This document shows, piece by piece, positions 19,461 to 30,121 of a DNA stretch of 54,329 bases. The stretch is taken from NCBI GenBank assembly GCA_030267965.1, contig BRYA01000039.1:1-54329 (forward strand), read 5' to 3'. Under the pieces are notes generated by a model, which made no database searches, was not told the origin of the DNA, and saw nothing but the letters and a program-made list of their open reading frames with translations. This DNA comes from Triparma columacea. Taxonomy: Eukaryota > Sar > Bolidophyceae > Parmales > Triparmaceae. The translations under genes and the position numbers were made by a program. Numbering within the stretch: the first letter of the stretch is position 1; every line of letters starts with the position of its first letter.

Positions 19461-22400
19461 TCACTTGAAAATCTCACTCGGGATCACAGTCGTCTTCAGC
19501 TTTCCGAAGTCGTCTTTGAGGAAATCCAGCGGATATTCGCAAACAATGCCCTTGATTTCCCCAAGCGTCTTGAACACTTCGTCCATCTTTCCCGAGCGTC
19601 CTTTTGATAGTTTTATTCCCAGGGACTTGCTCATGGCTTCCATCTGACTCTCCGTCCTTGTCCTCGAATGATGTAAAGCGGGAACATCTTCTTCCTTCTT
19701 CCCCGTCTTTCTCACCACCCTTTTGTCGTCATCGGATGCGCTCTTTCTCATTGCTTCCTTGCTCGCGTAGGGGTTTACGCCCATGATGATATCACCTTCA
19801 TCATCATCCTCATCTTCCTCCCCTAATCTCTCCTCCCTGCTTTCCCCTGACTCCCTTACAGGATCCATCATCCCAACGTGCCCTCCTTCCGCTAGCCTTA
19901 TTCCTACTGTATCGCTGTGCAAGGATTCTGTCTTCTTGCTCAACTCTTCCGCCTCAAGACCCTCAACCAATTGGTACATCTGGGTAATTTTTGTGATCTT
20001 GTTCGCCGGTATGAGGCCCGGGAACGCCTTCTCGTACAGCCTCGTGTTGTTCCTCGCCAAGCTCTTGAACCTCTCCCAGAACTCATCGCAAAGAGGGTCC
20101 TCCATAACCCCGAAATCCTCCGCCTTGAGACCCATGTTGTCACCCCAGGCCTTCATCCTCAGGTTGAAGCAGAAAGGCCCAGCTCTGTAAGGCCGTCCGT
20201 CCATGGTCGAATCCACGTGCAGAATGTCCTCCACAATCATGCAAATCTCACTATCCTTGTATCCCATCATGCTCCTGTCGTTAATGTTCGCTGAGCCTAT
20301 CACCGCCTTCCTGTCGTCGATGATCATGAGCTTGCTATGAATGTACACCATTTCTGTCTCGATGCTATTCTTGAACTCCTGGTGCGTTCTCAGACCGGTG
20401 AAGAAGATGTAATCCTCGGGGTCGATCCCGTGCCTCCTCAGTCTCTCAAAAAGGCTGTTGCCACCCCTTGAGATTGTCCTGAACTGGAAATACAACACGC
20501 ATCCTATCCCGCTCATGCCGTCACCCTTGATTCCCCCAGTCATACCTGGCAAAAGGGGCATCGTAACGATGATCCTGAACTTCTCCTCGTTCGCGACCGC
20601 CTTGAGGATCCTCGAGAAAAGGCTATTTGCTATTGTATTCCCGATCACGTTGTCGTTGTCCCCGCACGCGCTGACAAAAAACTGGTTTTCCATGTATATG
20701 AAGTGCCTGCTTTCCTGTATGAGCTGCTTGTAAGCCTCGTGTATGCCGTCTTCTGTCTCGCTTAGGCCCGCAGACCACTGGCCGTAGCTCCTCACGATGG
20801 TGGTCTTGCATTGCACGAGATCCCCGGCAGCCCTGTTGTTTTTATTCTTCTCCACGAACTCGACACTCTTTTCCTTTCCCCACTCCTCGAGGAGGGGCGA
20901 GGTCAACGGTAGCGGGGTATCCACGTGCTGCTCCAACATGCCTGCGATGCTCTGCCTTCTTCCAACTCCCTCGGTCGCTTCTTCTTCTTCTTCGTCTTCT
21001 TCTTCAGCCTCGTTGACCACGGGGGGCAGCGACTTTTCACTCTTTTTAATCCACGACGAGTCTATGGTGAATCTCTTCTTTTGTTTGCTCTCGAGCTCTG
21101 GTCTATTGTAGTTTCTGGCGTCTCCACTGTTGTCGCCTCTGTCTTTATTTCTTCCCAGACCGTACTTGTGGTTGATGCCATCGTTGATCCTTGCCCCGGG
21201 GATATTTTGGATCACTTGCATGCTTGCCCTTCTGCTCTTCTTGTTCTTACTAGCCGAGAATTCCCTCCCCTTCGGACCTCCCGCCTTGTTTTCTTCCTCT
21301 GCGATTTTCCTCATGACGCTCTTGATCTCCTCGGCAGAAGCACCGGCTTGCATCTGTTTTTTGTCATGCTGCTGCAGGTCGCCTTCGACAAATTTTTCGA
21401 TATCCTTCGAGATATCTTTAGCCATGGTGTTCAACGTCTCGACCAGGCTATTCCTTCTGTTGACCAATTTCTTTATGGATTTGGCCGCCCTCTTGCTCCA
21501 ACTGGTGCCTTTGTGCAGTTGACTCAGCTCGATTTGTAAACTGGTGTCCCTGGTGCCAATCTTCGAACCCTTCCTCATTGAGGAATTATCCGTGGAGCCG
21601 TTAGAGGGCAATGTGCCATTGGGATCCGTGCCTTCCTTCACTACAGGAAGGTTGCTCCTGTCGAGCCAGCTCAGAGCAAGATTTCCCAGTCCGCTCGGGA
21701 GGATGGCGGGGTGGGTCGACTTGCACTTGTTGACGTACCTAGTGTAATTCCACCGTTGGATGAAGTGCCACGCTACGTCTAATGCGACAGTTCCCTTTAT
21801 GCAAGAATGGATGTCCCTCCACGGCATCCTTGGGATGGAGTCCCTTTCGTGGAAGTCGTTGTCCTCCAGGGGTTTCTCCGGGTGCAACACGTCGCCGATT
21901 CTCGGGTTTGCATAATCTGCCCCGGGGAACTTCTGCTCCGCCACGTCGTTCTTGTCGTCCCTCAAGAAGTAGTTACTATCGTCGTACCTTCCAAAGGTGA
22001 TGTCGACGCCGCCCACGAATGCAACCTCCTGGTCTATTGTGACGTGTTTGTCGTGGTGTGACCAGAAGTACGGAATAGCGGGATCCCCGTGCCTCAGGAT
22101 GTGGAGGTTCCCTCCGTGATCTAGGTTCTCGAAGCGTTCCAGGGTGTATGTTGTGTTATGCGCCATGACGACGGGTTCGTGGTAAATCATGATATAAACC
22201 TTGACCCCTCTTTGACAGGCCTTCTCTAAGACTTTGGAGATTATACTGTGACGAGCGAGGCGAGTCACGGAGGGGGTTTGCGTAAGTTATATATTTTACA
22301 ATTCTCGCCTCGTTTCGTTTCGCCCACATTCTCACCTGTCCTCGTTTCCTTTGATGGGGCGCTTGAGGTAGATGTCGGCCGACAGGAACCATCCCGATAA

Positions 22401-24447
22401 GAGAACCTGCCACTTGGCTTCGTTCAGGGCGGTGTATAGGTGCTCGAAGTACTCCTTGCCGTTGACGAACCATTGAGCTTGGCAAGAGTGCGATCCCATT
22501 TCTGACTTTATCAGGGACGTCGTGTCCGTCGACTCGTAGCTAAACCTCGAGCGCTCAACGTAAGGGCACTGCAGGACCGCTCCCTCGATCGCGGACACCC
22601 ACGTCTTCTGGTTGATTGTGTTGTCGAACTTTAGCTCGCACATCCATGCTGAGTCGACGATTAGTGCCCCGTTCTGTGACCCTGTGTTGCTAAGCTGGTC
22701 GGCGACGACTGTGGAAGGCTGGAACATAATGGCCTCCAACGGGACCTTGTCGAGCCTGCTGGCATAGAAGGAGAGGCAGCCGGGCTTCAATACGGCCCAC
22801 ACCCTCCGCTTCCTGTGGAAGGAGAAGCGCTGCGATGAGCGATGCGATGAGCGAAGTGATGCGATGAGCGAAGCGATGCGATGAGCGAAGCGAATCGCAA
22901 AAGGGTGTAGGAGTGCGGGGGGGAGGTGAGAAATAATGAGGGCGTTTCAAGGGAGACGCTTCCTGTCCAACATCTCACCTTCCTGAAGCAGAAGCACACG
23001 CAGCAGATGCAGTGGAAGCCCTTGGTCTTCCCGAAGCACGCCCTCTCCTTCCTCTGTCTCAGGCTCCTGTCGCTGTTGTCTGCCGTACACCTAACCTTCA
23101 CAAAGCCCTCCATTAGCGAGGGTCCTGAGTGCTCGTCGAACGACATCGCCGAGACCTCGAGGAAGGCCAGGAAGTCCGGGCAGGTCCTGTTTCTGGGGTG
23201 GAGCATGGCGTCGTTGAGGAAACTCTCGATAATCTCGCGCTGGCTCTCGAGGCTCTTCTTGTCGGCGCGGTAGAACATGGGGGACAGGAGGATGGGAATG
23301 TAGCGCTTGAGGCGACGATTGGTGTCGCGGACTGCGAGATAAGGCGGAGGAGAGGGTTGCGTTAAGTCTTCATACTCATTAGATACCCATTTTTTGTCGC
23401 AATCTTACCTTCCTCGTCAACCTCAAAGTCAAAGTTGCGCTCGTTGCGCTCGTTTATCGACCCATCTTCGCCAAAGCTCTTCATTGCCCTGTTCAGCTTC
23501 CTCTCTGCCTCCAGCGACATCCTCCTGGTCTTCTTGAAGGCGCTCTTTTTGTGGCCCTTGGAGGTCTTTCCTTCCTTGTGCTGAAGTTCGGCATCAGCCT
23601 GCATGACCGACCTGATTGACTCCCTGGCGTCGGCCTCGGCGGCGTCGAGGTTGGTTTGGGTTATGGAGGTGGAACGGGCGCTGTCCCCCTTCTTTAAACT
23701 TACGGGGGGAGAGTTTGTCACGACGGGGTTCACAACCTGCTCGCTGGAGAGGGAGGGAGGGCCGTCATCGTCACCGAGGGTTGCGTCACCGACTGGAGGC
23801 GGAGAGGAGAGGAGTGGAGGGGAGGGGGGGGAGGGAAGAGGGGGAGTTTAGTAAACCTGGATTGGCCAACGAGAGTTCTGGGAGAAGTAGCAACCGGCAT
23901 CACTCACCTGTACCGGCCCGCTTCACCCTGCTCTTGAATCTCTGGTATGTCGAGACTGACTTGGTAAATATTTCCCACTGCAAGATGGGTAGGAGGGTTA
24001 GAAAAGCGGCAAGGAAACAAGCAAGATGCAAGTGGGCCGGTGAGAGGGCGAAATAATGGGACAAGCAACGAGTGCGATAGTCAGTGAGTAGATATTCGGG
24101 GGATATTTGGACAAGGGTTAGGGTCTAGTCTTGGCTCGGCAACTGCCCATGGTTTGGTCTTATTTGTCGGCCATTTGATAAAATAGAACGTCAACTTACC
24201 TGCTTGAGCTTTTTAAATAACTCTCTTATATCAGTCCTCGTTATTGTTATAAACTGAAAAGCGCAGGGGTGAGTGAGATAGAGGAGGAGATGCAAAGGGG
24301 CAGACTGCTTACCCATTCATATCCCTTGTGCTGTAGCCTCACGGTGTGTATTATCACGTCCTTTGGTATTGCTTTAGTTACGGATGTACTAACACAGGAT
24401 ATCTTGGGTGGTGAGTCCACGAAATGGTCCTCAAGCTCATAAACCAT
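19461..24447 (-). CDS. Phospholipase D, PX-PH-HKD type
   Basis: Seven exons: 24447-24313, 24253-24200, 23977-23908, 23792-23409, 23331-22979, 22829-22336 and 22245-19461, 1424 residues. It hydrolyses phosphatidylcholine to phosphatidic acid and choline at membranes. A PX-like domain begins at residue 1 (LEDHFVDSPPKISC) and resumes after a roughly 130-residue charged insert (LKRYIPILLSPMFYRADKK). A PH domain follows (RRVWAVLKPGCLSFYASRL). The first HKD motif is HHDKHVTIDQEVAFVGG (about residue 559) and the second is YIHSKLMIIDDRKAVIGSAN (about 1131). Between them lie about 570 residues, more than usual, because of a basic low-complexity insert; the conserved YMENQFF motif is kept. This is the PLD1/PLD2 and plant PLD-zeta architecture, which in those proteins responds to phosphoinositides. 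Intron 6 (22830-22978) contains tandem repeats of its own 3' end. Confidence 0.93.
22246..22335 (-). other. Introner-like intron with 9-bp complementary ends (PLD gene)
   Basis: The intron starts GTGAGAATGTGGGCG and ends CTCGCCTCGCTCGTCACAG on the coding strand. CGAGGCGAG (plus-strand 22256-22264) is perfectly complementary to CTCGCCTCG (22304-22312), so the RNA could fold the splice sites together. The 3' end resembles that of introns in unrelated genes here. Confidence 0.65.
22830..22906 (-). repeat. Tandemly reiterated intron 3' end in the PLD gene
   Basis: On the coding strand the 3' part of this intron repeats a roughly 17-bp unit close to ATCGCTTCGCTCATCGC about four times before the final CATCGCAG acceptor. 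The same unit ends introns of several unrelated genes in the window. The repeats each create near-acceptor sequence; only the last AG is in the phase needed by both exons. Confidence 0.85.
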
Positions 24448-24721
24448 CCTACAGGAGAGACTTTGGGGGGCACCCAGGCAAGAAAAATCCAGGATCTAGT
24501 CCTGTTCCAGTTAGTTTACAATCGCCCTGCTTTCCGCGCAATTTAATACCCTAATTTCTGATGGGGGGGGTCGGACTATGGTCCCCGTACTTGCGCCAAA
24601 ATGTTAATTCTTAAGCCGCCGTATTCACCTGTAAATGGACATCCCCCACTCCCAGCTGCTGCTTGGCCTTTTCGTCCATGTGCCCATCATTTTTATATCC
24701 TTTCCAAAGTTTCACCATATT
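24448..24721. promoter_or_regulatory. Divergent promoter region, PLD / arrestin-like gene
   Basis: The minus-strand PLD start (24447) and the plus-strand arrestin-like start (24722, or in-frame 24635) are divergent and separated by 190-275 bp. No clear core-promoter motif is visible. Confidence 0.4.
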
Positions 24722-27037
24722 ATGTCGTCACGAGATGACACCTTATCCACTGCCTCTTCAACGTCATCCCCCTCTTACGTTACAGCAACATCGCGTATGA
24801 CGGTCGGTGAAGATGAGGAAGGCACGACCCAGTCACCACCACCCTCGACTTTTCAATTTGGGGAAGGAAGTCAATGGGAGATGACGAGTTCTCTTAGTGG
24901 TAGTCCTCTTCCAAATAAATGTAAAGATAAGCAGACGGGTAATCAAACCGCTGGGGTTTCGAGCAGTCCTCTTAGTCCGCCTCCCAGACCCCCCACCCCC
25001 CCTCAAGAGAGGGACTTGGACAAAAGTAACGAACAGGGAGTAGTAGGTGGTAGCGTAGCTGCTGGTAGCCCCAGCGACGGCAAAGGCTTCATAAGCGGCA
25101 GCAGTATGGAAAACAACCCCACTGCCAGCCCCCCCACGAGCCCCTGCAGCAACGCAACCCCAAACGCAACCCTCGTCCACATGAAGACGGAAGAAACTTC
25201 CCGCTTGAATCTGTCCATACAGCTCGACCACTCCCACATACTTTCCCGGAATGCACCTCTCCTTTCCCTCGTTGATTCCTCCATGCTTACGTCAACTTAC
25301 AGCGTACCGACGATCATCAGCCCGAAGCAAGGGTGCTTGACCGGGCAGGCGCTGGTGGAGGTCAAGAAGGCAGGCCTGGGAGGGGCGGAGATGGGACCGT
25401 TGAGGGTAAAATCTGTGAGGGCAGAGGTGGTTGGGGTGGAGACCATCAGGATGAAGATGGAGATCCCTCCTGAAGAACCCTCCTCGTCGGGACATGCCTC
25501 GGGAGGAACGACGCTAAAGAAGAAGACCTTCACAACCATCACAAAGACGCAAACCTTCGTTACCGATACATCCTACTTAGTAGGGAGCGCTACGAACACG
25601 AAGCCCTTCAAGCTGGACGCCAACTCCACGCACACTTACCCCTTCTCTCTGAGCCTCCCCAAGCATTCCACCCCCTCCATGTTCTATTCCCGCGAGGGCG
25701 TCAGCGTTGACTACACCGTGAGCGTCGTCGTCGAGCTCGACGCTGATGAGCCCCCTCTCCGGCCGACCAGGGGGGGGGCGCCTGTCGTCAAGTTCACAAT
25801 TGTTAAGCCTGGGGGTACCAGGGTGAGGACATCGTCGCGAGTAAACTCCAAGGAGGTGGGGTGGGTCTCGGAGGGGAGCGTCGTGTGCATCGATCAGAAG
25901 GAGTGGTTCTACAAAGACCAGCCCGACCCGGATAGGCTGCACCCGAACAGCGGGTTCTGGAGGGTTCACGTTATTGACAGCGGTAAGAAACCACCGCTGA
26001 CGGGATGGATTACGGGTAAGAGCAACGTCATTGACCCCGTTCAACCGAGCCCGTTCTTTGCTGTTGGGGTGCCGGTTTTGGTAGGAGCGAGCAATGTAAG
26101 GGAATGCGGGATGCCAAAGGGATTCACTCAGGCTCTCCATGGGTCCGTGTCAAGGTGTGATGTAACCAAGCTGAAAATCGACAGTTATTGTTGTCTGCCA
26201 GTGGGTAACTTGGGGCAAGTGAAGCTAGAGTTGAAGTTGGATAGAGGGGTGCTGTGGAAAATGGACGACGGGGAGGAGGGGATGGGAGAGGAGGATATAG
26301 AGGTTATGGGAATGAGGGAAGGAAGTAGGGATAGTATGGATGGTGCTGATGAGAGGAATAGGTGAGGAGGGGGTGGTGAGGAGGGGGGGGGTGTAGAGAG
26401 AGGAGCTAGAAACGAGGAGTGAGCACAACTGAGAGCTCAATTCTAATGCCATACACAACACCACACGCAACTTCACAGCATTGAGTTACCAGGAGTCTCG
26501 AACCGTCTGCGCCCCCGTCAATCTGCCTCCGAGCTTCACGCCCACTCTCCCACCTGCACAATTCGTGGTTCCGTGTCCATCAAGAACACTTCAAAAGAGG
26601 AGATCCCTCAAGCGAAAATCTACGTATTTCGTGAGGAGGTCATAACGATCAAGAAGGACAGGAAAACGCATAGAAGGATGAATGTTTGCAGGATAAGAAG
26701 CCTGAAGTGGGGGCCTATACTGCCACAAAGTATCTTTACCCGCCAGCTTGCGATACCCGTCTGCTTCTCAGGTAACCCTCCCAGTCTAAACGGAGGTGAT
26801 CCTCATAGCGGAAACCTTTCTTTCAACTACTTTGTGTCCTTGGAAGCCGATGTTACTTCTCACCAGAGGAAGCCGTATGTCAAGGTGGGCTTTGCGCTCA
26901 TGGAGGGTAAGAGACCGGACGATATTAGGGGATTGTCTGTGGGGGGGGGGATGGAGGAAGGGGTAGCGCAGAGTGAGGGGGGGAAGGGTGCCTCTTCGCC
27001 GATCAGAGGGGGATATGGGAAGATGATGGTTGGGTGA
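24722..27037 (+). CDS. Arrestin-fold protein with an SH3-like insertion
   Basis: Two exons, 24722-26361 and 26479-27037, join through codon AG|C to 732 residues. Residues 1-165 are Ser/Pro-rich and disordered. An arrestin N-domain follows (SIQLDHS, GCLTGQALVEVKKAG, LRVKSVRAEVVGVET, THTYPFSLSLP, VSVDYTVSVVVELD). A roughly 75-residue segment (genomic about 25820-26040) then reads VGWVSEGSVVCIDQKEWFYK and GFWRVHVIDS...GWITG, resembling an SH3b fold. The arrestin C-domain (RGSVSIKNTSKEEIPQAKIY) lies in exon 2, whose last residues are Gly/Ser-rich. Arrestin-fold proteins act as adaptors in endocytosis and membrane-protein trafficking; a similar cytosolic role is inferred. An in-frame ATG at 24635 would add a hydrophobic 29-residue start, which I consider leader. 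The N-terminal part of exon 2 up to TCTIRGS is less certain. Confidence 0.75.
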
Positions 27038-27201
27038 AGGGGAGGGATGGTGGGAAAATGAAGTGAAAATGGAGGGAAATCTATTTTGTATGTTTGTATA
27101 ATATTGCCCTGTTTCTTTTTTTGGTTCTTTTTTGGCTTCAACAACGTTACAAAATCGTTCCCCGCACCGTCTACCGCACCGTTCACCATTATCCCCCTTC
27201 A

Positions 27202-28630
27202 CTAACAAATCTCCCCCTTCTCCATCCCCAGCGGCCTACTCATTAGCGCACTTCTTGCCTCCTCAGGGCTCATTTTCCCGTCAATAACCGCAGCCGCGCA
27301 CCTAAAGATAGGGAGGTCCAGTCCACACATGTCCGCGTAGTACACGCAGACCCTGGCAGTCGGCACACCCTCCACCGTCATTGTCTTCAAAATGTCCTCC
27401 AGCTTCTCACCCTTTACAAGCCTAGTACCACAAGTCCTGTTACGACTGAGGTTGCCAAAGCACGTCAACATCAGATCCCCTACCCCGCTAAGTCCGGATA
27501 TGGTGTTCTCCTTCCCTCCCATTGCCACGCAGAGCTGTCTGAGCTCGTTACAGGAGCGGGTGACGAAGGCTGACATGGTGTTTATACCGAGCCCAAGGCC
27601 CTCGATCATCCCGGCGCCGATGGCTAGGGGATTCTTGAGGGCACCCCCCAGCTGCACGCCGACGACGTCTTGGGACACGTAGACGCGCATGGAGTTATTG
27701 GAGAGGAACTTCTGGACAGCGGTGGCTGGGGGGGAGTCGGGTCAGGGTGAGGCATGAAAAATAGGCCATGAAACCATTCCGGCGATATCACTTACCATGG
27801 TACAGCTTCAAGGAGGCGACGACGACGGCGGAGGGGTCGCCCTTCATTATCTCAGCAGCGAATGAGGGACCAGAGAGAAAAGCTAAGGGCTGGGGGCGCT
27901 CCAGGGCTGCAAGCATGGCGTCACCGAGGAGCTGCCGAGTCTCTACATAAAGTCCCTTGGCGGTGGAACATATGCAAACGTCACCGGGAATAAGGGTGCG
28001 GTTGGCGGCGAGCCATTTGGGTGTTAGCTGACACGGCAGCGCATGTATAAACAAACTGCAACGAGCGAAGCGAGTCGAGGAACGGGGTTGCGTTAGTTGA
28101 TGAGGGGTGGAGTAATGAGCAGCACTTGCCCCTCCTCACCTGCTTCCGGCGTTCGCCTCCTTCAGGTCTATTGTCGCCGTGATATTATCAGGTAGCGTGA
28201 AGTTCGAAAGGTACTTGTTGTTAACGTGATCCTCGTTTATCGACCTCTCTTGCTCCGGGTCACGGACGTACATTACAACGTTGTGACCGTTTCTCGATGC
28301 GCACCGGGCCATGGCTGTACCGAAGGCTCCACCTCCCCACACTGTGACCTTCAGTTTGTTTGTTGAATCGGGAGAGTTTGAAGGCGAGGAAGAGGAAGGG
28401 GCGGGTGGAGCGGTGGCTGACCACCAACCTTTCCAGTGAGCGGCAGGGGAGTCAGGGAGGGGGGCAGGGGAACCCTTGGCATCTCGTTCGCCGATGCTGT
28501 TGGGGGGGATCATGGACCCTAAAGCACACCAATCGGCCCACCAGGTGGAGAGAGCCTCAGGATTGGAATCAATCGGCTTGGAAGCCAAGAGCTCGGCGGC
28601 GCGTGTCCGTAATTTCTCTATTTGGTCCAT
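27202..28630 (-). CDS. NAD-dependent glycerol-3-phosphate dehydrogenase
   Basis: Three exons, 28630-28140, 28055-27796 and 27725-27202, join in phase to 424 residues. It interconverts dihydroxyacetone phosphate and sn-glycerol 3-phosphate, feeding glycerolipid synthesis. The Rossmann nucleotide-binding motif VTVWGGGAFGTAMA is at about 95-108. The substrate-domain signatures are LAFLSGPSFAAEI, VVGVQLGGALKNPLAIGAG (catalytic Lys in GALKN) and GLSGVGDLMLTCFGNLSRN. This matches the bacterial GpsA/eukaryotic GPD family and its usual core length of about 330. The first 90 residues are a helical and Pro/Ser-rich extension of unknown use; it is not an obvious signal or transit peptide. The gene is convergent with the arrestin-like gene (164 bp between stops). 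Confidence 0.93.
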
Positions 28631-29329
28631 AATAAGAGTGGCTTCTCAAGGTGAAGTCAAGGTAAGAACTTTTTTCGTGACAAGGATCTTTGTTGAGGAG
28701 GTTGTGGACTGAATTGTGTTGGGATATGGTGACAACGAAGTGCTCGCTTTGCTTTTTCTTCATTTTAAATCTTCCTCTCGTTCGTTCGTCGTTCAAGAAG
28801 CGGTTCTTATCCTTCGCAAACTGTTAACAAAAATCGGCAAAATGAAATTGATTTACTGAGACTTTAAAGTTTTATTATATTTTACTGTATCAAATTGAAA
28901 CATAAATTTGTATATTTATGTGTCTTAAATTTGATCTTCATAAATAGTGAAAATATTTTTTCAAAGATTCAAATAATTTCAAATAAATTTAATAAAACCC
29001 GATCTATGATTTATCACTTTATAAAAATTCTTGAATCAATATTGATGTATGAATAGATAAAATATTTTCACAGATATTATCAAATTTTCATAACTGATTC
29101 TATTTAATATTTCAATATCACATACATAAAATAGTATATATATGTATATAAAGTTGTATTGACAATAATTTCACATGTCACGAAAAATTTGATAGAATAT
29201 AGAGACGATGGAATCAAGTAATAGTTTGTGTTCTAGTGTATGTTTAGTTGAATTAGAGGCAAAGAACAACGTTCAAAGTCCACCTGGCATCATCAGTTGA
29301 GCTGTAGATGTTCAGTTTGGACTTCAGCA
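28631..29329. other. Intergenic region holding an extreme AT-rich island
   Basis: No gene is seen. A hand count gives 51 G/C in 300 bases over 28861-29160 (about 17% GC), rising to ordinary composition on both sides. The island contains many A/T homopolymer runs and AATATTT/ATATAT words but no long ORF and no clear tandem array. Its flanks are the 5' side of the glycerol-3-phosphate dehydrogenase gene and the 3' end of a predicted plastid protein gene. Confidence 0.85.
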
Positions 29330-30016
29330 TCATTTCCGCGTTGTTATGCTTGTCCTGTATACCCTCCAGAAAACAAGCCACACAGCCTCCACCCCAACAT
29401 CCAGTAGACCCTCAGCGAATGCCGTTAGTATCCGGAAGTCGATCTCCCCGCTCTCTCCTGGTTGAACCCACCTCCCAAACTCAAAGAAGAGGTCTGCCTG
29501 CGTAGCCAAGATGAGCAGGGCTGTTGCCACACTCCCCGCCTGAAGCGTCCGCTTTAGAGGCTCCCCGTAACCCTCGACCTCACCCCCCCCGAATGCCTCC
29601 TTCTCGTAGTTCTTTGATGCTAGGCAGCCTAATGTCCAGAGGATGGCCAGCACGGCTCCATGACTGAGAGTCGCTGGGAAAAGCCTGAACGCCCTATTCA
29701 GGGTCGTGGAGGGGGGGAGCGTAGCGATCAACCAGGTGGGAGAGTAGGCTCGATTTGCACATATGAAGACTTGAGATACAGGGGCGACGACCCCTGCGAT
29801 TAGGGCGTCTGCCAGGGGAAGGCCGAGGTCATCTATGGTAGGATTTGTGAAGCGGGATATTGGAGAGGGTTTCGAGTGCAGCAATAGGGAAGGAGACCGC
29901 AAGGGAATGGAGGTGGGGACGTGATGGAAGCACTCAGGGACATGGTAAAAGCACTCAGCTTGTCTGACGATGCAAAATATGAAGACGAAGAGAGTTATCT
30001 CGTATTTTGACTTCAT
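29330..30016 (-). CDS. Predicted plastid-targeted membrane protein, family unknown
   Basis: Single exon, 228 residues. The N-terminus MKSKYEITLFVFIFCIVRQA is a signal-peptide-like hydrophobic stretch ending AEC|FYHVPE. A Phe at the predicted cleavage site followed by a Ser/Pro-rich stretch is the usual bipartite plastid signal of stramenopile-type algae. A short internal duplication gives CFYHVP and CFHHVP. The mature part has several hydrophobic helices (LADALIAGVVAPVSQVFI, GAVLAILWTLGCLA, GSVATALLILATQADLFF). I do not recognise the family and assign no function. It is transcribed divergently from the plastid FAD oxidoreductase gene, with 105 bp between the start codons. Confidence 0.7.
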   Translation of the reverse strand: MKSKYEITLFVFIFCIVRQAECFYHVPECFHHVPTSIPLRSPSLLLHSKPSPISRFTNPTIDDLGLPLADALIAGVVAPVSQVFICANRAYSPTWLIATLPPSTTLNRAFRLFPATLSHGAVLAILWTLGCLASKNYEKEAFGGGEVEGYGEPLKRTLQAGSVATALLILATQADLFFEFGRWVQPGESGEIDFRILTAFAEGLLDVGVEAVWLVFWRVYRTSITTRK

Positions 30017-30121
30017 AATTCGTCAATAGAATTAACGATGAGGCCTTTTCCGTAGTAAATCGTCAATAAAACTAACGATGAGGCTTTGAAGAAATATTGT
30101 CAGCAGAGGTAGCAAATTACC
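30017..30121. promoter_or_regulatory. Short bidirectional promoter with a 40-bp-spaced direct repeat
   Basis: Between the start codons of two divergent predicted plastid-protein genes, CGTCAATAGAATTAACGATG (30021-30040, continuing AGGC) recurs as CGTCAATAAAACTAACGATG (30061-30080, continuing AGGC). The 40-bp spacing and near identity suggest a repeated cis-element or a local tandem duplication. Confidence 0.6.

Noticed and set aside
22830..22906. CRISPR-like or regulatory repeat array
   Set aside because: The units are contiguous, without spacers, and end exactly at a splice acceptor, so they belong to the intron.
28861..29220. AT-rich island as an organellar DNA insert
   Set aside because: No organellar gene or tRNA fragment could be recognised in it. 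The option stays open only as an alternative in the finding.
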